Below, piece after piece: positions 25,986 through 32,644 of a DNA stretch of 64,000 nt; the first letter of the stretch is position 1; every line of letters begins with the position of its first letter. The stretch comes from Mycobacterium barrassiae (GTDB taxonomy: Bacteria > Actinomycetota > Actinomycetes > Mycobacteriales > Mycobacteriaceae). Both the position numbers and the translations under genes were made by a program. Location of the stretch: the NCBI RefSeq assembly GCF_025822765.1, contig NZ_JACKUK010000042.1, positions 81,814 to 145,813 on the forward strand, written 5' to 3'. A model generated the notes under the pieces. The model saw nothing but the letters and a program-made list of their open reading frames with translations, had not been told where the DNA came from and did no database searches.

Positions 25986-26163
25986 GATCGTTCTCCTTCG
26001 TCGGGCGGCGCCCGAGTGGCGTCGCCAGTGCGGCCCAGTACAGACCGCGGAGTTAGCTACCGATCCCAAATATGATGCCCTAGCAAACACATCCTCGGAG
26101 CGGTTCTGCGCAAAGTCGCTGGATTTCTCTTGCACGCTGGGGGTCGCCGCTAGGCTCCCGAAC

Positions 26164-26859
26164 GTGACGGTGAATCGCCGCAAAGTCCTGGGTGCAACGG
26201 GTCTGGCGGGCGCTGCCGCCGCGACCGGGGTGGGCGTCGACCGCCTCATCATCTCCAGCGGCACCGGCAACGGCTCCGAGAAGGAAGCACCGATTTCTAT
26301 GGCTGACGACGCTGCGCGCTTCGGCGATCCCCGCATACCCGCCGAGACGATCACCTCGCAATCTCATCTCTTCCGGCTCGGCGAGCAGCCCCGCAGCGAG
26401 CATGACGGCGGCTGGTTCCAGCAAGCCAACGAGGACACCTTTCCGATCCTCAAGGGACAAGAAGCGAGCATCTTGCTGCTCACGCTGAAGCCCGGGGGCA
26501 TTCGCGAGCCGCACTGGCATCCGAGTGCGTGGGAACTGAACATCGTCACCAGCGGAGTGGCGACGTGGATCGTCATCGACGGAAACGGCAACTACGAGGC
26601 CTTCGACCAAAAGGTCAACGACGTCGTATTCGCGCCTCAGGGGTCGTTTCACTACTTCGAGAACCGCGGCCAGGATGACCTGTCGGTCATCATCATTCAG
26701 AACACCAGCGCACCCGAGGACAAGGACAACATCGGGATCGGGGAGTCACTCAGCAGGCTGCCACCGCGGGTACTGTCCGCCATCTTCGGTGCGCCGGAAG
26801 AGACGTTCGAATCCTTCAAGAAGATCGACAACTCGATCGTCATCCTGCGCTCGCCCTAG
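26164..26859 (+). CDS. Tat-exported oxalate-decarboxylase-like cupin
   Basis: From GTG 26164 it encodes 231 residues. The N-terminus NRRKVLGATGLAGAAAA is a twin-arginine signal, so the folded, metal-loaded protein is probably exported. The cupin core has H117, H119 and E124 in GGIREPHWHPSAWE and a second-motif His (H163, SFHYFEN), the ligand pattern of the Mn-dependent oxalate decarboxylase/oxidase group. Only one cupin domain is present, whereas classical OxdC has two. It overlaps the HNH gene by 4 bases tail to tail. A longer frame starting at 25981 is not supported. Confidence 0.87.
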   Translation: MTVNRRKVLGATGLAGAAAATGVGVDRLIISSGTGNGSEKEAPISMADDAARFGDPRIPAETITSQSHLFRLGEQPRSEHDGGWFQQANEDTFPILKGQEASILLLTLKPGGIREPHWHPSAWELNIVTSGVATWIVIDGNGNYEAFDQKVNDVVFAPQGSFHYFENRGQDDLSVIIIQNTSAPEDKDNIGIGESLSRLPPRVLSAIFGAPEETFESFKKIDNSIVILRSP

Positions 26860-27260
26860 TACGACTGCCCGTCGGCGTACCGCTGCCGACGGTAGTGGCG
26901 ACCCTTGCCGCGGTTGCGACTCTTGTACGTCGCGAGCTGTGAGTCGCAGTTCGGACAGACCAGCCGCAGGTTCTCCCGCCGGTTGTTGGTCGGGTCCCCG
27001 TCGATGTGGTCCAACACCAACGCGAGCGGCAGGCCCAACCACACGCTCGCCCCGCCGCAGATTGCACAGCAACGCGACTGCGCTTCGGCGAGATACTCGC
27101 GGATGTAGTGACCGCGGCCGGTACCGACCCGCGCGTTACCGGATTCGAGCCAAAGCTCCGTACTGGCTTGACGCCGGGCCACCGCTTGGCATGCGTTACC
27201 GCAGTAGATCTTTTGGCTGCGCTTCGTGAGTGCTGAACCGCAGCAGCGACACTGTCTCAT
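26856..27260 (-). CDS. HNH endonuclease
   Basis: This 134-residue protein has an N-terminal zinc finger (CRCCGSALTKRSQKIYCGNAC) and a C-terminal HNH fold. In that fold CCAICGG and CPNCDSQ supply the zinc-binding pairs and VLDHIDGDPTNNRRENLRL supplies the catalytic His and Asn. Small free-standing HNH proteins of this kind occur in phages and chromosomes, and the target is unknown. It sits between the cupin gene and a tRNA, a location often used by mobile DNA, though no integrase or attachment repeat is seen. Confidence 0.88.
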   Translation of the reverse strand: MRQCRCCGSALTKRSQKIYCGNACQAVARRQASTELWLESGNARVGTGRGHYIREYLAEAQSRCCAICGGASVWLGLPLALVLDHIDGDPTNNRRENLRLVCPNCDSQLATYKSRNRGKGRHYRRQRYADGQSY

Positions 27261-27307
27261 GTCCGAAAGTTACGGCGCGCTACCGACAAGCAGTCCGCGG
27301 CCAAACG

Positions 27308-27382
27308 TGGAGCCCCCTATCGGGATTGAACCGATGACATTCCGCTTACAAGGCGAACGCTCTACCACTGAGCTAAGGGGGC
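27308..27382 (-). tRNA. tRNA-Thr (anticodon TGT)
   Basis: The minus strand folds as a complete cloverleaf. The acceptor GCCCCCT pairs with AGGGGGC; the D arm is GCTCAGTGGTAGAGC; the anticodon loop CTTGTAA gives anticodon TGT; the variable loop is ATGTC; the T arm is ATCGGTTCAATCCCGAT; and CCA is encoded. It reads ACA codons. No second tRNA is nearby. Confidence 0.95.
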
Positions 27383-27432
27383 CTGCGGGGACAGAGTTTA
27401 TCGGGTCGGTCATTCGGGGAACTCGGTGCGGT

Positions 27433-27753
27433 GTGACTGTCAAGGACGATCTGCTCGAGGACCTGCCGCACGTCTACCCCCGACTGGAGCGGCCCGACAT
27501 CGAGCGGCTGCTGAGCCTGCTCGACCAGAGCGCCAGCACCGAGGCCACCATGAGGCTGTCGATTGCCACCGCGTTGCGGCCGTTGGTGCCTCAGGTCGCG
27601 GACCGCATCGAGTCGTACGGTGCGGAGGACGTCGACGAGTACGTGCGCATTCTGCGCGGGGCGGTCGTCCCGCTGCTACAGGAGTGGCAACCCGAAAGCG
27701 AAGCCCCGGCGGCAGGTGATGTCGCCGATCGTGTCGCCGCTTTGGAGAGCTGA
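27433..27753 (+). CDS. Conserved hypothetical helical protein (106 aa)
   Basis: The GTG at 27433 starts a 106-residue acidic, mostly helical protein (DDLLEDLPHVYPRLERPDIE, ALRPLVPQVADRIESYG). No motif or membrane segment is seen. A longer frame runs into the tRNA and is rejected. It converges on the decapeptide-repeat gene with 2 bases between stops. Confidence 0.65.
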   Translation: MTVKDDLLEDLPHVYPRLERPDIERLLSLLDQSASTEATMRLSIATALRPLVPQVADRIESYGAEDVDEYVRILRGAVVPLLQEWQPESEAPAAGDVADRVAALES

Positions 27754-27755
27754 CG

Positions 27756-28589
27756 TCACTCGTCGGCGTCGATGACCCGCTGCGACGTCACCGGTCGCGT
27801 GGTCGCCGCCCGGGTGCGCGCCCTAGGACGCCTGCCCGGCAGCGGAATTCGATCGGCGATGTTGCTCAGCGGGTTGACCACCTGGCTCAAGGTGATGACG
27901 GCTTCGTGCAGCGCATCGATCGTCGGCCCCAATGCCTCCAACCCCGGCGTCAACCGGTTCAAGGTGTCGGCGACATCGGCCAGCTTCAGTAGCGGTCCGT
28001 TCTCGTCGGTCAGCGTGTCGAGCAGCCCGCCCTCGGCCAGCAGCCGGTCGGCCACCCCGTCTTCGCGCAGCACGCGTTCGACCAGGCCGTCGTGGGCCAG
28101 CAGCTGATCGGCCAGCCCTCCAGGGGCGATGACCCGCGATATCGCGCCGTCGTCGGTGGTCATCCGGTCCAACAGTCCGCCTTCGGCGGTCACCTGGTCG
28201 ATGATCCCGCCAGGTGCGAGCGCTCGGGAGATCGCACCGTTCTCTGCGGTGAGCCGGTCGAGAAGCCCGCCTTCCGCGGTCACCTGATCCACGATTCCGC
28301 CAGGGCGCAGCAGCCGGTCGAGCGGACCGTTGGGCGCCAGCGCCCGGCCCAGGGGCGCGTCGTCATCCATCAGCCGCGCCAGGCGGTTGGCTCGTTCGAC
28401 GGCATCGTCGAGACCCAGCAAGTGCGCGAAGGATGCTGACCCGTCGCCGGCCGCCGAATCCGAGTCACCGAGGGTGCGCTGCGCGATGCCGAGGGCGCCG
28501 CTGGCCATCGCAAGACCTGTTTCAGCCATGGCCAGACCGACTCGTACCGGTGCGCTGGCCAGGTCCGTCACGGCTTTGCCCAGGTTCAT
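27756..28589 (-). CDS. Protein with twelve tandem decapeptide repeats
   Basis: This 277-residue protein lies divergent from phoP with 94 bases between starts. After a hydrophobic-helical N-terminus, residues 80-199 consist of twelve exact-length decapeptides with consensus [L/I/V/A]-[D/S/E]-[R/Q]-hydrophobic-x-x-x-[G/N/D]-G-hydrophobic, for example LDRLTAENGA, VDQVTAEGGL and ADRLLAEGGL. The remaining C-terminus is helical and ends with a basic Arg/Pro-rich stretch (PGRRPRARTRAATTRP). There is no signal peptide. It takes the place of the hypothetical gene before phoP in M. tuberculosis. The function is unknown; the repeat suggests a regular solenoid. Confidence 0.82.
   Translation of the reverse strand: MNLGKAVTDLASAPVRVGLAMAETGLAMASGALGIAQRTLGDSDSAAGDGSASFAHLLGLDDAVERANRLARLMDDDAPLGRALAPNGPLDRLLRPGGIVDQVTAEGGLLDRLTAENGAISRALAPGGIIDQVTAEGGLLDRMTTDDGAISRVIAPGGLADQLLAHDGLVERVLREDGVADRLLAEGGLLDTLTDENGPLLKLADVADTLNRLTPGLEALGPTIDALHEAVITLSQVVNPLSNIADRIPLPGRRPRARTRAATTRPVTSQRVIDADE
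27993..28352 (-). repeat. Twelve 30-base coding repeats
   Basis: This segment encodes twelve consecutive ten-residue units in the gene upstream of phoP, in unbroken register. The units are diverged at the DNA level (the best pair shares VDQVTAEGGL/IDQVTAEGGL), so the array is old or under selection for its protein pattern rather than a recent slippage product. Confidence 0.85.
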
Positions 28590-28621
28590 TTCCCCAGTCT
28601 ATGGACCGCGCAAGATCAAAC

Positions 28622-28639
28622 TCACAGGAAGTACACAGT
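28622..28639 (+). promoter_or_regulatory. Putative PhoP box upstream of phoP
   Basis: TCACAGG (28622-28628) and ACACAGT (28633-28639) form a 7-base direct repeat with a 4-base spacer, repeating CACAG every 11 bases. This is the arrangement described for M. tuberculosis PhoP binding (TCACAGC-N4-TCACAGC). It lies 45 bases before the phoP start and 33 bases before the divergent repeat-protein start, so it may control both. Confidence 0.7.
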
Positions 28640-28683
28640 CTTTCGCAAGGAACATCGCAAGCAATTGGGCGGAAAGTGGATGA

Positions 28684-29406
28684 ATGGCGATGGCTCCTGC
28701 ACAAGAACACACCCCGGAGGCCACGGTTCTCGTGGTCGACGATGAGACCAACATCGTCGAGCTGCTGTCGGTGAGCCTCAAGTTCCAGGGCTTCGACGTC
28801 TATACGGCGTCCAACGGTTCGGCCGCACTGGACAAGGCCCGCGAGGTGAAACCGGACGCGGTCATCCTCGACGTGATGATGCCCGGCATGGACGGCTTCG
28901 GCGTACTGCGCCGACTGCGTGCCGACGGTATCGACGCTCCCGCGCTGTTCCTCACCGCCCGCGATTCGCTGCAAGACAAGATCGCCGGACTCACGCTCGG
29001 CGGCGACGACTACGTGACCAAGCCGTTCAGCCTCGAAGAGGTGGTCGCCCGGCTGCGGGTGATCCTGCGCCGGTCGGGCCGCGGTGCCGTCGAAGAAACC
29101 CGCAGTTCCCGGCTGACCTTCGCCGACATCGAACTCGACGAGGACACCCATGAGGTGTGGAAGGCCGGCGAGCCGGTCTCGCTTTCGCCAACGGAGTTCA
29201 CCCTGCTCCGCTACTTCATCATCAACGCCGGCACGGTGCTGTCGAAGCCGAAGATCCTCGACCACGTCTGGCGCTACGACTTCGGCGGTGACGTCAACGT
29301 CGTCGAGTCCTACGTGTCGTACCTTCGCCGCAAGATCGACACCGGCGAACAACGCCTGCTGCACACGCTGCGCGGGGTCGGCTATGTCCTCCGCGAGCCG
29401 CGATGA
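28684..29406 (+). CDS. phoP: Response regulator PhoP
   Basis: This 240-residue OmpR-class regulator has a receiver domain (residues 14-128) with phospho-acceptor D63 in VILDVMMPGMDGF, switch lysine in DYVTKPFSLEEVV, and a C-terminal winged helix (about 140-240) ending RLLHTLRGVGYVL. Long stretches match M. tuberculosis PhoP, which controls lipid synthesis, acid response and ESX-1-related virulence. It is followed by phoR after 43 bases and preceded by a PhoP-box direct repeat suggesting autoregulation. ATG 28684 or the ATG two codons later may be used. Confidence 0.97.
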   Translation: MAMAPAQEHTPEATVLVVDDETNIVELLSVSLKFQGFDVYTASNGSAALDKAREVKPDAVILDVMMPGMDGFGVLRRLRADGIDAPALFLTARDSLQDKIAGLTLGGDDYVTKPFSLEEVVARLRVILRRSGRGAVEETRSSRLTFADIELDEDTHEVWKAGEPVSLSPTEFTLLRYFIINAGTVLSKPKILDHVWRYDFGGDVNVVESYVSYLRRKIDTGEQRLLHTLRGVGYVLREPR

Positions 29407-29449
29407 GCGCTTGCGAGACGGGCCGAGCGCCGACCTGAACAATGGGCGT

Positions 29450-30883
29450 GTGCGTGCACTGAGCGGTCGGGGAATCCCGCTGCGGGTCGGACTCGTGGCC
29501 GCCACTTTGGTGTTGGTGGCGTGCGGCCTGCTCGCCGCCGATGTGGCCGTCACGTCGATCCTGCGTCACAGCCTGAGCAACCGGGTGGACGAGGAACTGC
29601 TCGACGCCTCCCGCAGTTGGGCGCAAGCTCCGCGACAGGTGCCTGCGGGGCCGATGGAGGGTCCCAATCCCGCACGCCCGCCGTCGGACTTCTACGTCCG
29701 GGGCATCGGTCCCGACGGCCGCATCTGGATGGCGGTCAACGACCGTGACGCCGAACCGGCGCTGCCTGACTCCAACGATGTCGGTCCTGAGCCGGTGACC
29801 ATCGGCTCGGTCGGCGACTCGCGCGTCCAGTGGCGCGCGATGACGGTGCGTGGCCCCCAGGGCGAGCTCACCACCGTGGCCATCGACCTGTCCGACGTCG
29901 AGACGACGCTGCGCGCTCTGACCTATGCGCAGCTCGGCATCGGCTTGGCGGTGCTGCTGGTGGTCGGCGTGGCGGGGTACTGGGTCGTGCACCGCAGCCT
30001 CCGGCCGCTGGTCGAAGTGGAACGGACCGCCGCGGCGATCGCGGCGGGCCAGTTGGACCGACGGGTGCCGGCGCGTGATCCCCGGACGGAGGTCGGCCGA
30101 TTGTCGCTGGCGCTGAACGGCATGCTCGCCCAGATCCAGACGGCGATGGCGGCGTCGGAGTCATCTGCGGAGCAGGCGCGTAGCTCCGAGGAACGGATGC
30201 GCCGATTCATCACCGACGCCAGCCACGAGCTGCGCACGCCGCTGACCACCATTCGCGGTTTCGCCGAGCTGTACCGCCAGGGCGCAGCCAGCGACATCGA
30301 GATGCTGATGAGCCGCATCGAGAGTGAGTCGAGCCGGATGGGTCTGCTGGTGGAAGATCTGTTGCTGCTGGCGCGGCTTGATGCTCAGCGCCCGCTGGAT
30401 CATCGCAGGGTCGACCTTCTCGTGCTGGCCAGCGATGCCGTGCATGACGCGCGCTCGATCGCGCCGAAGCGCACGATCACGATGGAGGTCTTCGACGGGC
30501 CCGGCACCCCCGAGGTGCTCGGCGACGAGCCGCGGCTCCGTCAGGTGCTTTCGAACCTGATGACCAATGCGCTGCAGCACACGCCCGAAACCGCGGACGT
30601 GACGGTGCGGGTGGGAACGGAAGACGACACCGCGGTGCTCGAGGTGTGCGATAAGGGGCCGGGGATGAGCGTGGACGACGCCCATCGCGTGTTCGAGCGG
30701 TTCTACCGCGCGGATTCGTCGCGTGCGCGGGCCAGCGGCGGCACCGGACTCGGGCTCTCGATCGTCGACTCGCTGGTGCACGCGCACGGCGGCACGGTCA
30801 CCGTGACGACCGCGCCCGGCCAGGGCTGCCGGTTCACCGTCAAGCTGCCACGGATCGCCGATGTGCCCGCGCAGGTCGGTTGA
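29450..30883 (+). CDS. phoR: Sensor histidine kinase PhoR
   Basis: From GTG 29450 it has 477 residues. TM1 is about 10-37, then an external sensor domain of about 120 residues, TM2 about 158-180, HAMP, and the dimerisation/phospho-acceptor domain with H259 in TDASHELRTPLTT. The kinase domain shows NLMTNALQHT, DKGPGMS and GGTGLGLSI. This start aligns His at 259 as in M. tuberculosis PhoR. An in-frame ATG at 29384, inside phoP, could add 22 residues. The intracellular half is closely conserved, and the sensor half diverges from the tuberculosis protein. Confidence 0.96.
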   Translation: MRALSGRGIPLRVGLVAATLVLVACGLLAADVAVTSILRHSLSNRVDEELLDASRSWAQAPRQVPAGPMEGPNPARPPSDFYVRGIGPDGRIWMAVNDRDAEPALPDSNDVGPEPVTIGSVGDSRVQWRAMTVRGPQGELTTVAIDLSDVETTLRALTYAQLGIGLAVLLVVGVAGYWVVHRSLRPLVEVERTAAAIAAGQLDRRVPARDPRTEVGRLSLALNGMLAQIQTAMAASESSAEQARSSEERMRRFITDASHELRTPLTTIRGFAELYRQGAASDIEMLMSRIESESSRMGLLVEDLLLLARLDAQRPLDHRRVDLLVLASDAVHDARSIAPKRTITMEVFDGPGTPEVLGDEPRLRQVLSNLMTNALQHTPETADVTVRVGTEDDTAVLEVCDKGPGMSVDDAHRVFERFYRADSSRARASGGTGLGLSIVDSLVHAHGGTVTVTTAPGQGCRFTVKLPRIADVPAQVG

Positions 30884-30886
30884 GCG

Positions 30887-31291
30887 TCAGCGCAATTCGG
30901 CCAGCGCGGCCTTGATCTTGGCCTGCGCGTCGTCGAGGGATTGCGGCGACGGATTGTGGTCGGCGTTCGCGAAACCGAAGTCCGCGAGGTCGTTGGTCGG
31001 GAAGACGTGGACGTGGAGGTGCGGCACCTCCAACCCGGCAATGATCACGCCGGCGCGCTCGGCGGGGAAGGCCTTCACGACCGCCTTGCCGATCAACTGC
31101 GCCACCTCCATCACCCGGCCGAACACCGCGGGGTCGACGTCCTGCCAGTTGTCGATCTCGGCGCGGGGGACCACCAGCGTGTGGCCGACCGTGATGGGTG
31201 CAATCGTCAGGAACGCGACGATCTCGTCGTCTTCATAGACGAACCGACCGGGTAGCTCTCCGTTGATGATCTTGGTGAACACGCTCGCCAT
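30887..31291 (-). CDS. HIT family nucleotide hydrolase/transferase
   Basis: This is a 134-residue HIT protein starting [17 protein letters not shown]. The histidine triad is H91, H93 and H95 in [25 protein letters not shown] is also family-typical. It corresponds to the HIT gene after phoR in M. tuberculosis. Members hydrolyse nucleotide-phosphoramidates or dinucleoside polyphosphates, and the substrate here is not known. It converges on phoR with 3 bases between stops. Confidence 0.93.
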   Translation of the reverse strand: MASVFTKIINGELPGRFVYEDDEIVAFLTIAPITVGHTLVVPRAEIDNWQDVDPAVFGRVMEVAQLIGKAVVKAFPAERAGVIIAGLEVPHLHVHVFPTNDLADFGFANADHNPSPQSLDDAQAKIKAALAELR

Positions 31292-31327
31292 GTCCGCCAG
31301 CATAGTGAGGGCGCTTCGGCGCGATCC

Positions 31328-32188
31328 TCAGCGGATGAGGCCGGCCAACTCCTCGACGGTCCATGGCGGTGAATCGGTGTGGTCGCGGTAGCCGATGATC
31401 GCCGGTGTCTGACGGTCGAAGCGGCCGACGAAACCGCCTGCGGCGATGAAGATCTGGCCCGTTACTCCCTTGGCGAGATCGCTGGCGAGGTAGGCGTAGA
31501 TCGGTGCGGCGTACTCGGGCGGCGGCGCGTCCAGCGCGGCCTGCGTACTGGCGTCGTCGAGTAGGCCGCGGCTGTTCAATTCGGCGATGTGGCTTTCGTA
31601 CGCCGAGCCCGTCGACAGCCGCGTCTTCGCGCCGGGGCACACCACGTTCGCCCGTATCCCGTGTTCCTTGAGCTCCGCGGCGATGGCCATCGTCAGCCCG
31701 TTGACCCCGCCCTTGCCCGCCGGATACCCGGTGCCGCCGTAATCGCCGAGGTATGCGAACGAGCTGGTGTTGATGATCGACCCGCCGCCCTGTTCGACCA
31801 TCCTCGGCGCCGCGGCCCGGCACGTCTCGAACGTGGTCATCAGGTGTGCGTCGATCAGATCGCGGAACAGCGTGCTCGTGACTCGCAGGATCGACTCGGC
31901 GGCGAGGCCGGGCGTGCCCGCGCAGTTGACCAGGATGTCGATGCTGCCGAACTCCTCGACGCATCTCTCGATCAATGCATCCGCGACGGCGGGTTCGGAC
32001 GGTGCGCCGGGATGGGCGATCGCACGGGCCACCCGTTCGGCGGCCTCGTTCGCGGTCGCGGGGTCACGTCCGTTCAGTACGACACCGGCGCCCTGTGCGG
32101 CGAGCAGGTCGGCGACCGCGAGCCCGATGCCACGGGTGCCGCCCACGACGACGGCGCCCTTGCCGTGGAGTGGGCCGTGCGAGCTAAT
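31328..32188 (-). CDS. Short-chain dehydrogenase/reductase; probable ATT start
   Basis: It is an SDR with the coenzyme loop VVVGGTRGIGLAVADLLA, NAG-like DILVNCAGTPG, catalytic Ser in SIINTSSFAYLG and YxxxK in YPAGKGG. The first conventional codon (GTG 32146) would cut off the first beta strand (GAVVV). The frame continues upstream to an ATT at 32188 that overlaps the TAG of the preceding gene (GATTAG), with AGGAGG a few bases before. I take ATT as the likely start, giving 286 residues. No gene is found here in M. tuberculosis, so it is an insertion in the cyp51 region. Confidence 0.85.
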   Translation of the reverse strand: MSSHGPLHGKGAVVVGGTRGIGLAVADLLAAQGAGVVLNGRDPATANEAAERVARAIAHPGAPSEPAVADALIERCVEEFGSIDILVNCAGTPGLAAESILRVTSTLFRDLIDAHLMTTFETCRAAAPRMVEQGGGSIINTSSFAYLGDYGGTGYPAGKGGVNGLTMAIAAELKEHGIRANVVCPGAKTRLSTGSAYESHIAELNSRGLLDDASTQAALDAPPPEYAAPIYAYLASDLAKGVTGQIFIAAGGFVGRFDRQTPAIIGYRDHTDSPPWTVEELAGLIR

Positions 32189-32627
32189 CGCCCTCGCCCT
32201 CCTGGGCGAACTGCATGGCGTCCATGTTCCAGTAGCCGCGCAGGTTGGTGATCAGACCGGCGTCGTTGACCTTGTAGGTGAACACCCCGCGCACGGTGGC
32301 GGTGAAGCCGTTCGGGAATCGGGTGCGCAGCACCAGGATGTACGCGATCTCCGTCGGCGAGCTGGACGGGAACGTCGCCTCGCGGGTGACGGTCAACTGG
32401 TTCGGGCCGATGTTCGCGTCGTAGAACGCGCCGACGGCCTCCTTGCCGCGGATCCCGGTGCCGTCCGGGTTGGTGACCGCCTCGCCGATCGGATCCTCGA
32501 CAAGGACGTCGTCGGCCATCAAGGCCAGCCAGCCCTCCTTGTCACCCGCCTGAACGCATCGCCATGACGCCTCGGACGCGATGACTACCGGTGTCTTCTC
32601 GATTGTTTCGGTATTGGTGTCGGACAC
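32184..32627 (-). CDS. NTF2-like/ketosteroid-isomerase-fold protein (Rv0760c-like)
   Basis: This 147-residue SnoaL-like protein has the fold of the M. tuberculosis Rv0760c steroid-binding protein: ASEASWRCVQAGDKEGWLAL, DDVLVEDPIG, then GVFTYKVNDAGLITNLRGYW. A buried Asp/Glu pair (VEDP) is the usual catalytic site. Its place in the cyp51 block suggests a sterol- or steroid-like ligand. It overlaps the SDR start and follows the flavin reductase by 17 bases. Confidence 0.9.
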   Translation of the reverse strand: MSDTNTETIEKTPVVIASEASWRCVQAGDKEGWLALMADDVLVEDPIGEAVTNPDGTGIRGKEAVGAFYDANIGPNQLTVTREATFPSSSPTEIAYILVLRTRFPNGFTATVRGVFTYKVNDAGLITNLRGYWNMDAMQFAQEGEGD

Positions 32628-32644
32628 GGTGTTTCACTCCTTCG

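Noticed and set aside
26856-27382. Integration hotspot at tRNA-Thr with the HNH gene as island cargo
   Set aside because: No integrase and no repeat of the tRNA 3' end were seen in the window.
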